Shown here in pieces: positions 1 to 6,524 of a stretch of 10,263 nucleotides of DNA. Both the position numbers and the translations under genes were made by a program. Location of the stretch: the NCBI GenBank assembly GCA_017538005.1, contig JAFYJR010000002.1, positions 1-10,263 of the forward strand, given 5' to 3'. The notes beneath the pieces are model-generated. The model had not been told where the DNA came from. It saw only the letters and a list, made by a program, of their open reading frames with translations, and did not search any database. Position 1 is the first letter of the stretch, and the number at the start of each line of letters is the position of its first letter. Origin of the DNA: Clostridia bacterium (GTDB lineage: Bacteria > Bacillota > Clostridia > Oscillospirales > Acutalibacteraceae).

Positions 1-1885
1 GTGCGGAGTTGGTGTAGAAATACCAGCGTATTGCATCGGCGCCGTAGGTCTCAAGGGCCTCGAACGGGTCAACTGCGTTGCCCTTTGACTTTGACATCTT
101 CTGGCCGTTCTCGTCCTGGACATGGCCGAGGACTATGACATTTTTAAACGGCGCTTTATTGAAGATGAGGGTCGAAATCGCGAGAAGGGAGTAGAACCAT
201 CCTCGGGTCTGGTCGACGGCTTCCGAGATGAAGTCCGCCGGGAACTGCTGCTCGAAGAGGTCCTTGTTCTCGAACGGATAATGGTGCTGGGCGAAGGGCA
301 TTGAGCCCGAGTCAAACCAGCAGTCTATTACTTCCGGAACTCTCTTCATTTCCTTGCCGCATTTCGGGCATTTGATTGTGACCGCGTCTATGAAGGGACG
401 ATGTAATTCGATGTCGTCCGGGCAGTTGTCTGACATCTCTTTAAGCTCGGCAATTGAGCCGATGGCATGCTTGTGACCGCATTCGCATTCCCAGACATTG
501 AGCGGTGTGCCCCAGTAACGGTTTCTTGAAATAGCCCAGTCCTGGACGTTCTCAAGCCAGTCGCCGAAGCGGCCTTTGCCTATGCTCTCGGGGATCCAGT
601 TTATTGTGTTGTTGTTTCGGATAAGGTCGTCGCGAACGGCGGTCATCTTTATGTACCAGGATTCGCGGGCGTAGTAGATGAGCGGTGTGTCGCAGCGCCA
701 GCAGTGAGGATAGCTGTGCTCAAACTTCGGAGCCGCGAACAGAAGACCTTTCTTGTCGAGGTCGACAAGAATCTTCGGGTCGGCGTCTTTGACGAAGATG
801 CCCGCGTAGTCTGTTTCGGCAGTCATATTGCCCTTGCCGTCAACGAGCTGGACGAACGGCAGGTCGTATTTTCTGCCGACGTTCGCGTCGTCTTCACCGA
901 AGGCGGGAGCAATGTGAACGATACCGGTACCGTCTGTCATCGTTACATAGTCATCACAGCAGACGAAGAAAGCTTTCTTGTGCTGTTTCTCGGCTATGGG
1001 TGTCGCGTAGTCGAAGAGGGGCTCGTATTCCTTGTACTCGAGATCCTTACCGGTCATCTTTTCAAGGATTTCGTATGTTGCCTCTTCATCCTGCTTTAAG
1101 TTCGCGTCTATGAGCGCTGTGGCAAGGTAGTATGTATAGCCGTCGGCCGCCTTGACCTTGGCGTACTCGTCGCTCGGGTTTACGCAGAGGGCGACGTTGG
1201 ACGGGAGTGTCCAGGGAGTTGTCGTCCAGACAAGGAAATAGGCGTCCTCGTCCTTAACTTTCATGCGGACGACGGCGGAGCGTTCCTTGATATCCTTATA
1301 GCCCTGAGCGACCTCGTGAGAGGAGAGCGGTGTGCCGCAGCGAGGGCAGTAGGGAACGATTTTGAAGCCCTTGTACATGAGGCCTTTTTCGTAAATCTGC
1401 TTTAAGGCCCACCATTCGGACTCTATGAAATCGTTGTGGTATGTGACATAGGGGTTGTCCATGTCGGCCCAGAAACCTACTGTGCCGGAGAAGTCCTCCC
1501 ACATGCCTTTGTATTTCCATACGTTCTCTTTGCACTTCTCGATAAAGGGCTCGAGACCGTATGCTTCAATCTGTTCTTTTCCGTTGATACCGATCTCTTT
1601 CTCAACTTCGAGCTCTACGGGGAGACCGTGTGTGTCCCAGCCCGCCTTACGCGGAACATAGTAGCCCTTCATTGTGCGGTATCTCGGAATCATATCCTTG
1701 ATAACACGGGTTAAAACGTGGCCTATGTGAGGCTTGCCGTTTGCCGTGGGCGGTCCGTCATAGAAAACATAGGACGGGCCTTTTTTCTCTTCGGTTTTCT
1801 CAAAGATTTTTTCGTCTTTCCAGAATTTCGCTATGTCTTTTTCGCGTTCGACAAAGTTTAAATCCGGTGATACTTTTTTGTACAT
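1..1885 (-). CDS. ileS: Isoleucyl-tRNA synthetase, N-terminal part (C-terminus beyond window edge)
   Basis: Charges tRNA-Ile with isoleucine in the cytoplasm (class Ia aaRS). The 628 visible codons carry the HIGH motif (residues 53-56, within GPPTANGKPHIGH), the CP1 editing domain with TTTPWTLPSN (221-230) and DGTGIVHIAPAFGEDD (318-333), Cys pairs CPRC (180-183), CWRC (395-398) and CPKC (506-509), WFDSGS (523-528), and KMSKS (596-600; bases 86-100). The tRNA-binding C-terminal part is missing only because the window ends. The sequence around HIGH (FYDGPPTANGKPHIGH) resembles the eukaryote-like type 2 IleS family, not the standard bacterial type with HDGPPYANG; type 2 enzymes are usually about 1040 residues. 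The start is ATG at 1885, with GGAGGT at 1892-1897 six bases upstream. It is transcribed away from glmM, from its own promoter. Confidence 0.97.
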   Translation of the reverse strand, partial: MYKKVSPDLNFVEREKDIAKFWKDEKIFEKTEEKKGPSYVFYDGPPTANGKPHIGHVLTRVIKDMIPRYRTMKGYYVPRKAGWDTHGLPVELEVEKEIGINGKEQIEAYGLEPFIEKCKENVWKYKGMWEDFSGTVGFWADMDNPYVTYHNDFIESEWWALKQIYEKGLMYKGFKIVPYCPRCGTPLSSHEVAQGYKDIKERSAVVRMKVKDEDAYFLVWTTTPWTLPSNVALCVNPSDEYAKVKAADGYTYYLATALIDANLKQDEEATYEILEKMTGKDLEYKEYEPLFDYATPIAEKQHKKAFFVCCDDYVTMTDGTGIVHIAPAFGEDDANVGRKYDLPFVQLVDGKGNMTAETDYAGIFVKDADPKILVDLDKKGLLFAAPKFEHSYPHCWRCDTPLIYYARESWYIKMTAVRDDLIRNNNTINWIPESIGKGRFGDWLENVQDWAISRNRYWGTPLNVWECECGHKHAIGSIAELKEMSDNCPDDIELHRPFIDAVTIKCPKCGKEMKRVPEVIDCWFDSGSMPFAQHHYPFENKDLFEQQFPADFISEAVDQTRGWFYSLLAISTLIFNKAPFKNVIVLGHVQDENGQKMSKSKGNAVDPFEALETYGADAIRWYFYTNSA

Positions 1886-1901
1886 TCTCGTACCTCCAAA
1901 A

Positions 1902-1930
1902 GTATGATGCCTTTCTCTTCAACACCATAC
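1902..1930 (-). promoter_or_regulatory. Leader hairpin just before the ileS ribosome binding site
   Basis: In the minus-strand transcript, arms GUAUGGUG and CAUCAUAC form an 8-bp stem with one G-U pair around a 13-nt loop. The hairpin is followed directly by UUUU and then the GGAGGU ribosome binding site. The G-U pair exists only in the ileS-sense RNA. It could modulate initiation or mRNA stability, but the stem is AT-rich and short. It is not a T-box, and no T-box specifier or antiterminator sequence is seen. Confidence 0.4.
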
Positions 1931-1951
1931 ATATAATAAAACGCAAGGTAA

Positions 1952-1980
1952 AGTTTAGCACAATGGGTGGCTTCGGTCAA
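1952..1980 (-). promoter_or_regulatory. Predicted sigma-A promoter of ileS
   Basis: Minus strand: -35 TTGACC (1975-1980), 17-bp spacer, extended -10 TGC-TAAACT (TAAACT at 1952-1957). The predicted transcription start is near 1945, giving a leader of about 60 nt before the ATG at 1885. Spacing and elements fit the vegetative consensus well. Confidence 0.65.
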
Positions 1981-2000
1981 TTATTAATTATAAAAGAATG

Positions 2001-2024
2001 ATATAATGTTATATAACATTATAT
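2001..2024. repeat. Perfect 24-bp AT-rich palindrome, candidate operator
   Basis: The arm ATATAATGTTAT is followed immediately by its exact reverse complement, with no spacer. The core is GTTATATAAC. The palindrome ends on the first base of the TTGACA -35 box of the glmM promoter and lies between the two divergent promoters. This is where an activator or repressor dimer could contact RNA polymerase. The GT...AC symmetry resembles operators of GntR-superfamily proteins, and such a regulator is the last gene of the downstream operon. That link is inference; AT-rich sequence can also form palindromes by chance. Confidence 0.6.
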
Positions 2025-2051
2025 TGACAAGATGTTACAAATCGTTATAAT
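2024..2051 (+). promoter_or_regulatory. Predicted sigma-A promoter of the glmM operon
   Basis: -35 TTGACA (2024-2029) and -10 TATAAT (2046-2051) are both perfect consensus hexamers, separated by 16 bp. The predicted start is near 2058, giving a 30-nt leader that contains AAAGGAG (2072-2078) before the glmM ATG at 2088. A promoter this strong would be expected to need repression or to serve a constitutive housekeeping operon. Confidence 0.8.
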
Positions 2052-2087
2052 TTAGCTGTATTCATAAATTGAAAGGAGCCGAAAAAT

Positions 2088-3449
2088 ATGGGTAAATATT
2101 TCGGTACAGACGGTTTTCGAGGCAAGGCAGGCGTGGACCTGACTTCAGAACATGCCTTCAAAATCGGCCGCTATCTCGGTTACTATTATTCACAGAAACA
2201 CCCCGGCGCTGCAAAGATTGTTATAGGTAAGGATACAAGACTTTCATCTTATACTTACGAGTCTGCGCTCGCTTCCGGTATTACCTCTTCCGGATGCGAC
2301 GCATACCTTCTTCATGTTACGACAACACCTTCCGTAAGCTTCATAACAAGAACGGAAAACTTCGACTGCGGTGTCATGATCTCAGCTTCCCACAACCCGT
2401 TTTATGACAACGGCATCAAGCTCATGAATGAAAACGGCGAGAAGATGGATGATGACCTTCAGGATGAAATAGAGAGATACATCGACGGTGAAATCCCGGA
2501 GATTCCCTTCGCTTCTGAGGATAAAATCGGTAAGACAGTTGACTTCTACAACGGCAGAAACCGTTATATCGGTTATCTTACAAATCTCGCAACAAAGAGC
2601 TTTGAGAACTGCAAGGTCGGTCTCGACTGCGCAAACGGCGCTTCCTGGATGGAAGCCCAGTCCGTATTCCAGGCTCTCGGCGCGAAGACCTATGTCATAA
2701 ACAACGAGCCGAACGGCATAAACATAAACAAGGACGCCGGCTCGACACATATCGAAGGTCTTCGCAAGTTTGTAAAAGAGAACAACCTCGACGTGGGCTT
2801 TGCCTTCGACGGCGACGCGGACCGCTGCCTTGCCGTTGACGAGCTCGGCAACGAGGTCAACGGTGACGTCATCATGTACATCGCCGCCAAATACCTCAAA
2901 GCCCACGGCCAGCTCCCTTCGAACACCGTAGTTACAACAATCATGAGTAACTTCGGCCTTTACAAGGCACTTGACAAATGCGGTATCGGATATGAGAAGA
3001 CCGCAGTAGGTGACCGCTATGTTTATGAGAATATGAAGGCATATGACCATATGATCGGCGGCGAGCAGTCCGGACACATCATATTCAGAAAGTATGCTCA
3101 CACAGGCGACGGTCTCATCACGGCAATCATGATGATGAATATCCTTGTTGATACCCAGCTTCCGCTCAGCGTCTTAAGCGCTGATATCCGTATGTACCCT
3201 CAGGTACTTAAGAATGTCATCGTTGACGACAAGGACGGCACGATGAATGATTCGGCGGTTATGGAAGCGGTAAACGAGTGCACAAAGAGACTCGGTGACA
3301 ACGGCCGTGTACTTCTCAGAAAGTCAGGCACAGAGCCGGTTCTCCGCGTTATGGCAGAGGCGGGTTCAGACGCAGAGTGTGAAGAAAACGTGGATTACAT
3401 CATTGACGCGATGAAGAAATCCGGTCATCTTATCGAGGTGAAGAAATAA
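2088..3449 (+). CDS. glmM: Phosphoglucosamine mutase
   Basis: Interconverts glucosamine-6-phosphate and glucosamine-1-phosphate, the step before UDP-GlcNAc for peptidoglycan. The 453-residue protein matches the family length and shows all four alpha-D-phosphohexomutase signatures. These are the phosphoserine loop ISASHNPFYDNGIK (98-111) with Ser101 as the expected phosphorylated residue, the metal loop DGDADR (241-246), the sugar-specificity loop GGEQSGH (324-330), and the C-terminal phosphate-binding RKSGTEP (411-417). The FYDNGIK extension after SHNP and the N-terminal KYFGTDGFRG are typical of GlmM and differ from phosphomannomutases. The start has AAAGGAG nine bases upstream. It is first in a four-gene operon, and its TAA shares one base with the next ATG (TAATG). 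GlmM and a related phosphohexomutase are hard to separate by eye, but the signatures favour GlmM clearly. Confidence 0.96.
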   Translation: MGKYFGTDGFRGKAGVDLTSEHAFKIGRYLGYYYSQKHPGAAKIVIGKDTRLSSYTYESALASGITSSGCDAYLLHVTTTPSVSFITRTENFDCGVMISASHNPFYDNGIKLMNENGEKMDDDLQDEIERYIDGEIPEIPFASEDKIGKTVDFYNGRNRYIGYLTNLATKSFENCKVGLDCANGASWMEAQSVFQALGAKTYVINNEPNGININKDAGSTHIEGLRKFVKENNLDVGFAFDGDADRCLAVDELGNEVNGDVIMYIAAKYLKAHGQLPSNTVVTTIMSNFGLYKALDKCGIGYEKTAVGDRYVYENMKAYDHMIGGEQSGHIIFRKYAHTGDGLITAIMMMNILVDTQLPLSVLSADIRMYPQVLKNVIVDDKDGTMNDSAVMEAVNECTKRLGDNGRVLLRKSGTEPVLRVMAEAGSDAECEENVDYIIDAMKKSGHLIEVKK

Positions 3450-4117
3450 TGGCAGATATTAGAATTACAAGTCTTTTTGACCTTGACCATACTATTGCCG
3501 CAGACTATCTTCGCGGTTTCACATATCCCTGGGAAGCGCTTGCAGGTATAAGCGATCTGATTCTCGAAATAGGTAAGACGCTTGACCTTTCGGAGTATGA
3601 CCATCCTGAAGAGGATGTCTGGATTCACAAGTCATGCACAGTTTTCAAGACAGCTTACATCCACGGCCCCTGCATCATAGGCGAGGGTACGGAAGTCCGC
3701 CAGTGCGCCTTCATCAGAGGCAGCGCGCTTGTCGGAAAAAACTGTGTAGTCGGCAACTCGACGGAACTTAAAAACGTAATCATTTTTGATAACGTTCAGG
3801 TTCCTCATTATAACTATGTAGGAGACTCAATCCTCGGCTACAAGAGCCATATGGGCGCGGGCTCCATTACCAGCAATGTAAAGAGTGACAAGCTTCTTGT
3901 TGTGATAAACAACGAAGGTGAGCATGTCGAGACCGGCAGAAAGAAGGTCGGCGCAATGCTCGGCGACTATGTTGAAGTCGGTTGTAACAGTGTTCTGAAC
4001 CCCGGTACGATCCTCTGCCGCGAAGTCAGCGTATACCCCACAAGCTGTGTTCGCGGAGTTATCCCCGAGGCTCATATATACAAAGATAAAGGCAATATTG
4101 TCCTGAGAAAAAAGTAA
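3449..4117 (+). CDS. Stand-alone GlmU-like left-handed beta-helix acyltransferase
   Basis: A 222-residue protein with a helical N-terminal part (about 9-45) followed by hexapeptide-repeat left-handed beta-helix (about 55-205). It resembles the C-terminal acetyltransferase half of GlmU (GlcN1P + acetyl-CoA to GlcNAc1P) but has no nucleotidyltransferase domain. Relatives are often labelled UDP-GlcNAc pyrophosphorylase, which this domain content does not support. By eye, Arg90, Lys108, His120 and Tyr123 (PHYNYVGD) align with the GlmU catalytic Arg, Lys, His and Tyr, and GAGSITSN (136-143) with GAGTITCN. The position of GlmU Asn377 is His134, and a loop of about 17 extra residues follows Asn143. 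It lies between glmM and nagB, so GlcN1P is a plausible substrate, but the activity is unproven. The ribosome binding site GAGGTG lies inside the end of glmM. Confidence 0.82.
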   Translation: MADIRITSLFDLDHTIAADYLRGFTYPWEALAGISDLILEIGKTLDLSEYDHPEEDVWIHKSCTVFKTAYIHGPCIIGEGTEVRQCAFIRGSALVGKNCVVGNSTELKNVIIFDNVQVPHYNYVGDSILGYKSHMGAGSITSNVKSDKLLVVINNEGEHVETGRKKVGAMLGDYVEVGCNSVLNPGTILCREVSVYPTSCVRGVIPEAHIYKDKGNIVLRKK

Positions 4118-4129
4118 GGAGTAAAAGTC

Positions 4130-4861
4130 ATGAAAGTAATTGTTTGTAAGGATTATGAGGAGCTTTGCAAGAAGGCAGCCGATTTGATTGACGCTGAAGT
4201 ACGCGCAAATCCTGAAACAACTCTCGGTCTCGCGACAGGTTCATCACCCGTAGGCATGTACAAGGAACTTGCCCGCCGCTGCGCTGAAGAGGGACTCGAT
4301 TTCTCAAAGGTTCATTCAGTAAACCTTGATGAGTATGTCGGACTTCCCGGCACACACGACCAGAGCTACAGATATTTCATGGATGACAACCTTTTCAATC
4401 ACATCAACATTGACAAGGCCAACACATATGTTGCAAAGGGCATCGGTGATCCCGAAGCAAACCTCAAAGAGTTCAACGATGTAATCGACAACGCTGATGT
4501 TTCCATTCAGGTACTCGGTGTAGGTCCTGACGGCCATCTCGCATTCAACGAGCCCGGTGATGTTCTCTGGGACAAAGCCCATATGGAGACACTTGACCAG
4601 TCCACAATCGAAGCCAACGCGCGTTTCTTCGCTTCAATTGACGATGTACCGCGTACCGCTTTCACAATGGGTATGGGTCAGATTATGCGTGCCCGCACAC
4701 TTCTCATGATAATGAGCAGCAATAAGGAAGAGGCCGCAAAGCAGCTGCTTCTCGGCGACAAGCTCGATCCTCATTGCCCCTGCACATTCATGAAGATGCA
4801 TCGCGATGCGTATGTATTCCTTGAGAAAGAACTTGCAGATAAGATAGGATATGTCGGCTAA
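4130..4861 (+). CDS. nagB: Glucosamine-6-phosphate deaminase
   Basis: Reversibly converts glucosamine-6-phosphate to fructose-6-phosphate plus ammonia in the cytoplasm. The 243-residue length is typical of the short Gram-positive NagB form. Motifs are the phosphate loop LGLATGSSPVGMY (32-44), NLDEY with catalytic Asp67, and GVGPDGHLAFNEP (130-142) with Asp134, His136 and Glu141, which correspond to the E. coli catalytic residues Asp72, Asp141, His143 and Glu148. The start ATG has TAAGGAG just upstream, which includes the stop codon of the preceding gene (12-bp gap). It shares its substrate with GlmM, so the operon encodes both a route towards cell-wall precursors and a route back to glycolysis. 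NagB usually works catabolically, but its position with glmM leaves the in vivo direction open. Confidence 0.96.
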   Translation: MKVIVCKDYEELCKKAADLIDAEVRANPETTLGLATGSSPVGMYKELARRCAEEGLDFSKVHSVNLDEYVGLPGTHDQSYRYFMDDNLFNHINIDKANTYVAKGIGDPEANLKEFNDVIDNADVSIQVLGVGPDGHLAFNEPGDVLWDKAHMETLDQSTIEANARFFASIDDVPRTAFTMGMGQIMRARTLLMIMSSNKEEAAKQLLLGDKLDPHCPCTFMKMHRDAYVFLEKELADKIGYVG

Positions 4862-5564
4862 GATAGAAAAGAACAGCGCGAATCCTCTTTACAAACAGCT
4901 TGTGAGCAGGATTCGCGCGGACATAGAAAACGGAGTCTACGAGGTAGACTCCAGAATACCTTCAGAGCAGGAGCTTTGCGAAAAGTACGAGGTCTCTCGT
5001 ATAACCGTGCGCAAAGCTCTTGAAGAGTTGTCTGAGGAGGGGCTTTTAGTCAGAAGACAGGGCAAGGGCACGTTCGTGTCTGTGCCGTCAATGGAGATTG
5101 ACGTAAAGCCCATAACGAGTTTTCACGATGCCTGCCGCCTTGTCGGCAAAGTGGCGTCGTCCAAAGTGCTCGGCGCACGCTCCGTGAAGGCGACGAAGGA
5201 AGATGTCATCGAACTCAAGGTTTCATCCGAGTCCAGAGTTGTAGAGATTGACCGCCTTCGCTACGCTGACGACGAGCCCGTCATTTTGGAGCGTAATCAT
5301 TTCTCGTTTGTGTATTCCTACCTTCTTGAGAGTGATCTGCGCGGCTCGCTGTACAGCCTTCTTCGTTCGTACGGCATAGAGCCTTCCAAGGCGTCTCACG
5401 ACGTCTCGCTCATTGCCGCGGACGAGAACAAGGCAGGCCTTCTCGGCATAGAGGTCGGCTCGCCGCTCCTCTTCCTCCACGAGGTAATCTATGATCAAAA
5501 AGGTCGCCCCTTACATATCTCACATCAATACATAAGAGGCGACAGATTTACATTGAAATTATAA
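4851..5564 (+). CDS. GntR/HutC-family regulator with UTRA domain, NagR (YvoA)-like
   Basis: A DNA-binding repressor that probably senses an amino-sugar phosphate. The N-terminal winged helix-turn-helix (about 11-77) contains the GntR signature SRIPSEQELCEKYEVSR (34-50) and the wing GLLVRRQGKGTFV (64-76). The UTRA ligand-binding domain (about 88-232) has the typical IDRLRYADDEPVILERNHF stretch and ends in ISHQYIRGDRF. At 237 residues it is full length for the family. It starts inside nagB (11-bp overlap) with only a weak upstream GGAT, so translation is probably coupled to nagB. The nagB neighbourhood matches that of NagR/YvoA, which binds GlcN6P or GlcNAc6P in Bacillus; the ligand here is inferred from context. 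Its last codons also encode the terminator used by the opposing operon. Confidence 0.9.
   Translation: MSAKIEKNSANPLYKQLVSRIRADIENGVYEVDSRIPSEQELCEKYEVSRITVRKALEELSEEGLLVRRQGKGTFVSVPSMEIDVKPITSFHDACRLVGKVASSKVLGARSVKATKEDVIELKVSSESRVVEIDRLRYADDEPVILERNHFSFVYSYLLESDLRGSLYSLLRSYGIEPSKASHDVSLIAADENKAGLLGIEVGSPLLFLHEVIYDQKGRPLHISHQYIRGDRFTLKL
5497..5543 (-). terminator. Intrinsic terminator of the folD-lplA operon, inside gntR coding sequence
   Basis: In minus-strand RNA the arms 5543-5528 and 5518-5503 form a 16-bp stem: a GUCGCC/GGCGAC base plus ten further pairs, three of them G-U. The loop is 9 nt, and the stem is followed by C and UUUUU. The stem begins 15 nt after the lplA stop codon. In plus-strand RNA the three G-U pairs become C-A mismatches, so the structure favours minus-strand transcription. 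Confidence 0.78.
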
Positions 5565-6521
5565 TTCCGAATACTTTTTGCCGATCAGGGATTTTTCCAG
5601 GTCGGCAATTTTTTCGGGATAAAGCGAGTCGGACCAGACTTTGCAGTCGGTGATAATGTCCGATTCAACGACGAGGCAGATTTCTGCGTCTCCCCAGTCG
5701 TAACTGCGGTTTATCGTCGCGGTGAAATCGGGATTTTTTCCGAATATCCAGTCGTCGGAGGCGAAGAAATCTTTGTTGTCGGCGAGTTCCTGAAGCATGG
5801 TGAGCATGGAACCTGAGGCTATCCAGCCCGAACGGCCGGTTGCGGAAATAACATTGTTTGATCCGACAATTATTTCTGAGTCAAAGTTCTCTTCTTCGTA
5901 TACCTTAAGGCATGCGATGAGGAGGGCTTCTTTTATTTCTTCAATCGTTATCTCCGCGTTTAAGTCGCGAAGGTTCACTATTCTTGAAGTGACGGAGTCT
6001 ACGCCGTTTGATTTCAGTTTTTTGTCGCTGACTGTGAGTACTTTTTCCAGAAGAGCGCGGTCGACGTCAATCATTATCGTGCCGTGGTGGCAGCTTACTC
6101 CGTCCGCTCTGTGAAATGCGTTGCCGGAGAACTTTCTGCCGTTTACGGTGAGGTCGTTGCGGCCTGATTTCTCCGCAATCAGGCCAAAGTGTTCCAGTGC
6201 CTTTTGTATTACCTTAAGCTGTTTGTCCACATCGTAGAGGGCGTCGCGGGCAATGAATGAGAAGTTGATATTTCCAAGGTCGTGGAAGACCGCGCCGCCG
6301 CCGGATAAACGACGGGCAACCTTACCGCCGACTCTTTCAAGGGCGGTAAGGTTGCATTCTTTATAAATGTTTTGATTTCGTCCGCAGACCGCGGTGCGTT
6401 CATTTTGCCAGAGATAAAGAATCAGTTCACCCTCTTTTACATTATCAAAGAGGTATTTTTCAAAACTTAAGTTGAAATAAGGATCATGAGAGTTGCTCTC
6501 GGCAAAAATGAGACTCGGCAT
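5559..6521 (-). CDS. lplA: Lipoate-protein ligase A
   Basis: Activates free lipoate with ATP and transfers it to the lysine of lipoyl domains, here most likely GcvH. The 320-residue protein has the catalytic domain signatures RRLSGGGAVFHD (70-81), GRNDLTVNGRKFSGNA (120-135) with expected catalytic Lys130, HHGTIMID (145-152) and KSNGVDSVTSR (170-180). The remaining C-terminal part (about 245-320) matches the accessory domain of full-length LplA, so a complete salvage ligase is expected, not an octanoyltransferase. The ATG lies 3 bp after the gcvH stop (TAAGCTATG) without a strong ribosome binding site, implying translational coupling. No LipA or LipB gene is in the window. Its stop codon overlaps that of gntR on the other strand. 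Confidence 0.95.
   Translation of the reverse strand: MPSLIFAESNSHDPYFNLSFEKYLFDNVKEGELILYLWQNERTAVCGRNQNIYKECNLTALERVGGKVARRLSGGGAVFHDLGNINFSFIARDALYDVDKQLKVIQKALEHFGLIAEKSGRNDLTVNGRKFSGNAFHRADGVSCHHGTIMIDVDRALLEKVLTVSDKKLKSNGVDSVTSRIVNLRDLNAEITIEEIKEALLIACLKVYEEENFDSEIIVGSNNVISATGRSGWIASGSMLTMLQELADNKDFFASDDWIFGKNPDFTATINRSYDWGDAEICLVVESDIITDCKVWSDSLYPEKIADLEKSLIGKKYSEL
5578..5614 (+). terminator. Intrinsic terminator of the glmM operon, inside lplA coding sequence
   Basis: In plus-strand RNA, 5578-5591 pairs with 5595-5608: UUGCCGA/UCGGCAA at the base, then U-G, C-G, one A-A mismatch, G-C, G-C, G-U and A-U. The loop is UUU and six U residues follow (5609-5614). It begins 13 bases after the gntR stop codon. 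The G-U pairs form only in the plus-sense RNA, and no T-tract follows on the minus strand. Confidence 0.8.
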
Positions 6522-6524
6522 AGC

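Larger units (their letters stand above)
1886..2087. other. Divergent intergenic region between ileS and glmM
   Basis: This 202-bp stretch is the only sizeable non-coding gap and is clearly richer in A and T than the flanking genes. It holds both back-to-back promoters, the 24-bp palindrome and the ileS leader hairpin. I find no small ORF with a credible ribosome binding site and no riboswitch or T-box consensus in it. Confidence 0.85.

Noticed and set aside
122..304. 60-codon plus-strand open frame near the left edge
   Set aside because: It lies antisense within ileS next to the KMSKS codons, with no independent evidence of coding.
704..1099. 131-codon plus-strand open frame opposite ileS
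   Set aside because: It is antisense to continuous, motif-bearing ileS coding sequence. The translation is Val/Phe-rich without a recognisable fold.
1963..1978. T-box-like string GGGTGGCTTCGG
   Set aside because: It is on the strand opposite to ileS and departs from the AGGGTGGNACCGCG consensus. No stem I or specifier loop accompanies it.
2002..2030. Second minus-strand promoter, TTGTCA with a downstream AT-rich -10
   Set aside because: At 17-18 bp spacing the -10 reads ATTATA or TTATAT, a poor match. The promoter at 1952-1980 fits better.
2382..3101. 239-codon open frame on the minus strand opposite glmM
   Set aside because: It lies wholly inside glmM, which has complete family motifs. 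The translation shows no recognisable domain, and it has no promoter or ribosome binding site context.
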